A stretch of 7,006 nucleotides of DNA from NCBI GenBank assembly GCA_903835865.1, contig CAILON010000039.1, positions 1-7,006 of the forward strand, written 5' to 3'. Numbering within the stretch: the stretch's first letter is position 1; each line of letters begins with the position of its first letter. The translations under genes and the position numbers were made by a program. The DNA is from an uncultured beta proteobacterium (lineage in GTDB: Bacteria > Pseudomonadota > Gammaproteobacteria > Burkholderiales > Burkholderiaceae). Below, one piece after another: positions 6,060 through 7,006 of this stretch. Below the pieces are notes generated by a model. It saw only the letters and a list, made by a program, of their open reading frames with translations, was not told the origin of the DNA and ran no database searches.

Positions 6060-7006
6060 ATGAATATCCTCATCTTTGGTAAAGACGGTCAATTAGGCAA
6101 AGCCTTTCGCTCCTTAATCGACAGCGCAAATCTATCTATAAATCATCAAATCCAGTATGTGGGGCGCGATGATTGTGATCTTTCGCAAGTTGAAAAACTC
6201 AACACGCTATTGAACGCAACTCAGCCTGATCTCATTATTAATGCTGCGGCCTATACTGGGGTTGATAAGGCGGAGACCGAAGTGGAGTTGGCTAACGCGA
6301 TTAATGCTAGAGCCCCAGAGGTGATGGCGCAATATGCAGTCACTCATGGCGCCACTTTCTTGCACTACTCAACCGATTATGTTTTTGATGGTAGCAAGTC
6401 AGGGTTTTATACAGAGGGTGATGTGCGTAAACCCCTTGGCATCTATGGCAAGAGTAAAGCTGCTGGTGAAGAGGCAATTGAAAAGGCTTTCTCAAATGCA
6501 ACTCAGGGTCAGTACGCAATCTTTCGCACGAGCTGGGTCTATGGTGCTGGTGGTAATTTCATTAGAACCATTTTGCGTTTAGCAAAAGAGCGCGATGAAC
6601 TGAAAGTGATTCAAGACCAACTTGGTGTTCCTACCTCCGCTGATTGGCTAGCTAAACTGAGTTTAGATTTAGTCCTGAATCCAAATGGTGAGCTGAGCAA
6701 ATTTGATTCGGGCATCTTTCATGCGGTTCCTCCAGGAGAAACCAATTGGCATGCCTTGGCTTGTTTAGTAGTAGCAGCGGCAAGTCAGGCTGGTGCTACC
6801 TTGAAGACCTCTTCTGACGCAATTAAGCCCATCATGGCAGTTGAGTACCCATTGCCAGCACCAAGGCCTATGAATTCACGTATGGCCACTGACAAACTCA
6901 GACAGGCTATTGCGGCTACTGGGGATGTGTCAAAATTGCAGCAGTGGAATAAACCCTGGTCTGATGATGTTTGGACCTATGTGCAGCAACTGGCTAAAGA
7001 CGGCCT
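6060..7006 (+). CDS. rfbD: dTDP-4-dehydrorhamnose reductase (RmlD/RfbD), 3' end outside window
   Basis: Last enzyme of the dTDP-L-rhamnose pathway, reducing dTDP-4-keto-L-rhamnose to dTDP-L-rhamnose with NAD(P)H. The frame is open to the window edge: 315 complete codons plus two bases. Because the family is usually about 290-300 residues, little is probably missing. Motifs: GKDGQLG (7-13) for the cofactor, NAAAYTGVDKAE (61-72), YSTDYVFDG (103-111), the YGKSK active-site pair Y129/K133, RTSWVYG (156-162), DQLGVPT (186-192) and the C-terminal RPMNSRMATDKL (269-280), all typical of RmlD. The start at 6060 gives MNILIFG leading straight into the first strand; there is no clear Shine-Dalgarno, and the gap after rmlB is 26 bp, so the same transcript is likely. 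The missing partners rmlA and rmlC are expected just downstream. The sequence up to the edge shows no frameshift. Confidence 0.95.
   Translation, partial: MNILIFGKDGQLGKAFRSLIDSANLSINHQIQYVGRDDCDLSQVEKLNTLLNATQPDLIINAAAYTGVDKAETEVELANAINARAPEVMAQYAVTHGATFLHYSTDYVFDGSKSGFYTEGDVRKPLGIYGKSKAAGEEAIEKAFSNATQGQYAIFRTSWVYGAGGNFIRTILRLAKERDELKVIQDQLGVPTSADWLAKLSLDLVLNPNGELSKFDSGIFHAVPPGETNWHALACLVVAAASQAGATLKTSSDAIKPIMAVEYPLPAPRPMNSRMATDKLRQAIAATGDVSKLQQWNKPWSDDVWTYVQQLAKDG

Noticed and set aside
6334..6582. An 82-codon + strand reading frame inside rmlD
   Set aside because: The RmlD motifs are continuous in the main frame across this region, so this is a shadow frame.
9..7006. galE, rmlB and rmlD as a recent gene duplication
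   Set aside because: All three are extended SDR proteins and share the Rossmann and YxxxK motifs, but each carries its own family-specific signatures, so the similarity is ancient.

Overview
The window is part of a surface-polysaccharide (O-antigen, capsule or exopolysaccharide) biosynthesis locus from a Gram-negative bacterium. Protein style, tight gene packing and GC content in the mid-40s to high-40s percent (counted roughly on a few lines) suggest a betaproteobacterium of the Polynucleobacter type. That assignment is inference from familiarity with such sequences, not a search result. Almost every base is coding. The only sizeable non-coding stretch is 97 bp.

The layout is three blocks. 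Block 1 (9-2912, + strand) holds galE (UDP-sugar 4-epimerase), a DUF6492-like putative glycosyltransferase whose ATG abuts the galE stop codon, and a family 2 glycosyltransferase starting 0-6 bp after that. Block 2 (2914-3804, - strand) is a single GT11 alpha-1,2-fucosyltransferase-like gene, convergent with block 1 across a 1-bp gap. Block 3 (3902-7006, + strand) holds a GT10 alpha-1,3/1,4-fucosyltransferase-like gene, rmlB overlapping it by ATGA, and rmlD running off the right edge with at least 315 codons. The 97-bp gap between the divergent fucosyltransferase genes is where promoters for both must lie, unless they are transcribed from further away.

Together the genes give parts of two sugar-nucleotide supplies: UDP-Gal/UDP-GalNAc from GalE, and dTDP-L-rhamnose from RmlB and RmlD, with rmlA and rmlC not in view. 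They also encode four transferases that would assemble a glycan. Two of these are predicted to use GDP-fucose, so a GDP-fucose pathway (gmd, fcl) is expected elsewhere. No flippase, polymerase, chain-length regulator or initiating transferase is present, so the locus extends beyond the window.

I see no radically new system. The points most worth following are a Cys at the GalE substrate gatekeeper position, a GT10/GT11 pair that could build a doubly fucosylated Lewis-like structure, an intrinsic-terminator-like hairpin inside the 3' end of the DUF6492 gene, and the translational coupling of the GT10 gene to rmlB. No RNA genes, CRISPR arrays, insertion sequences or attachment sites were seen.
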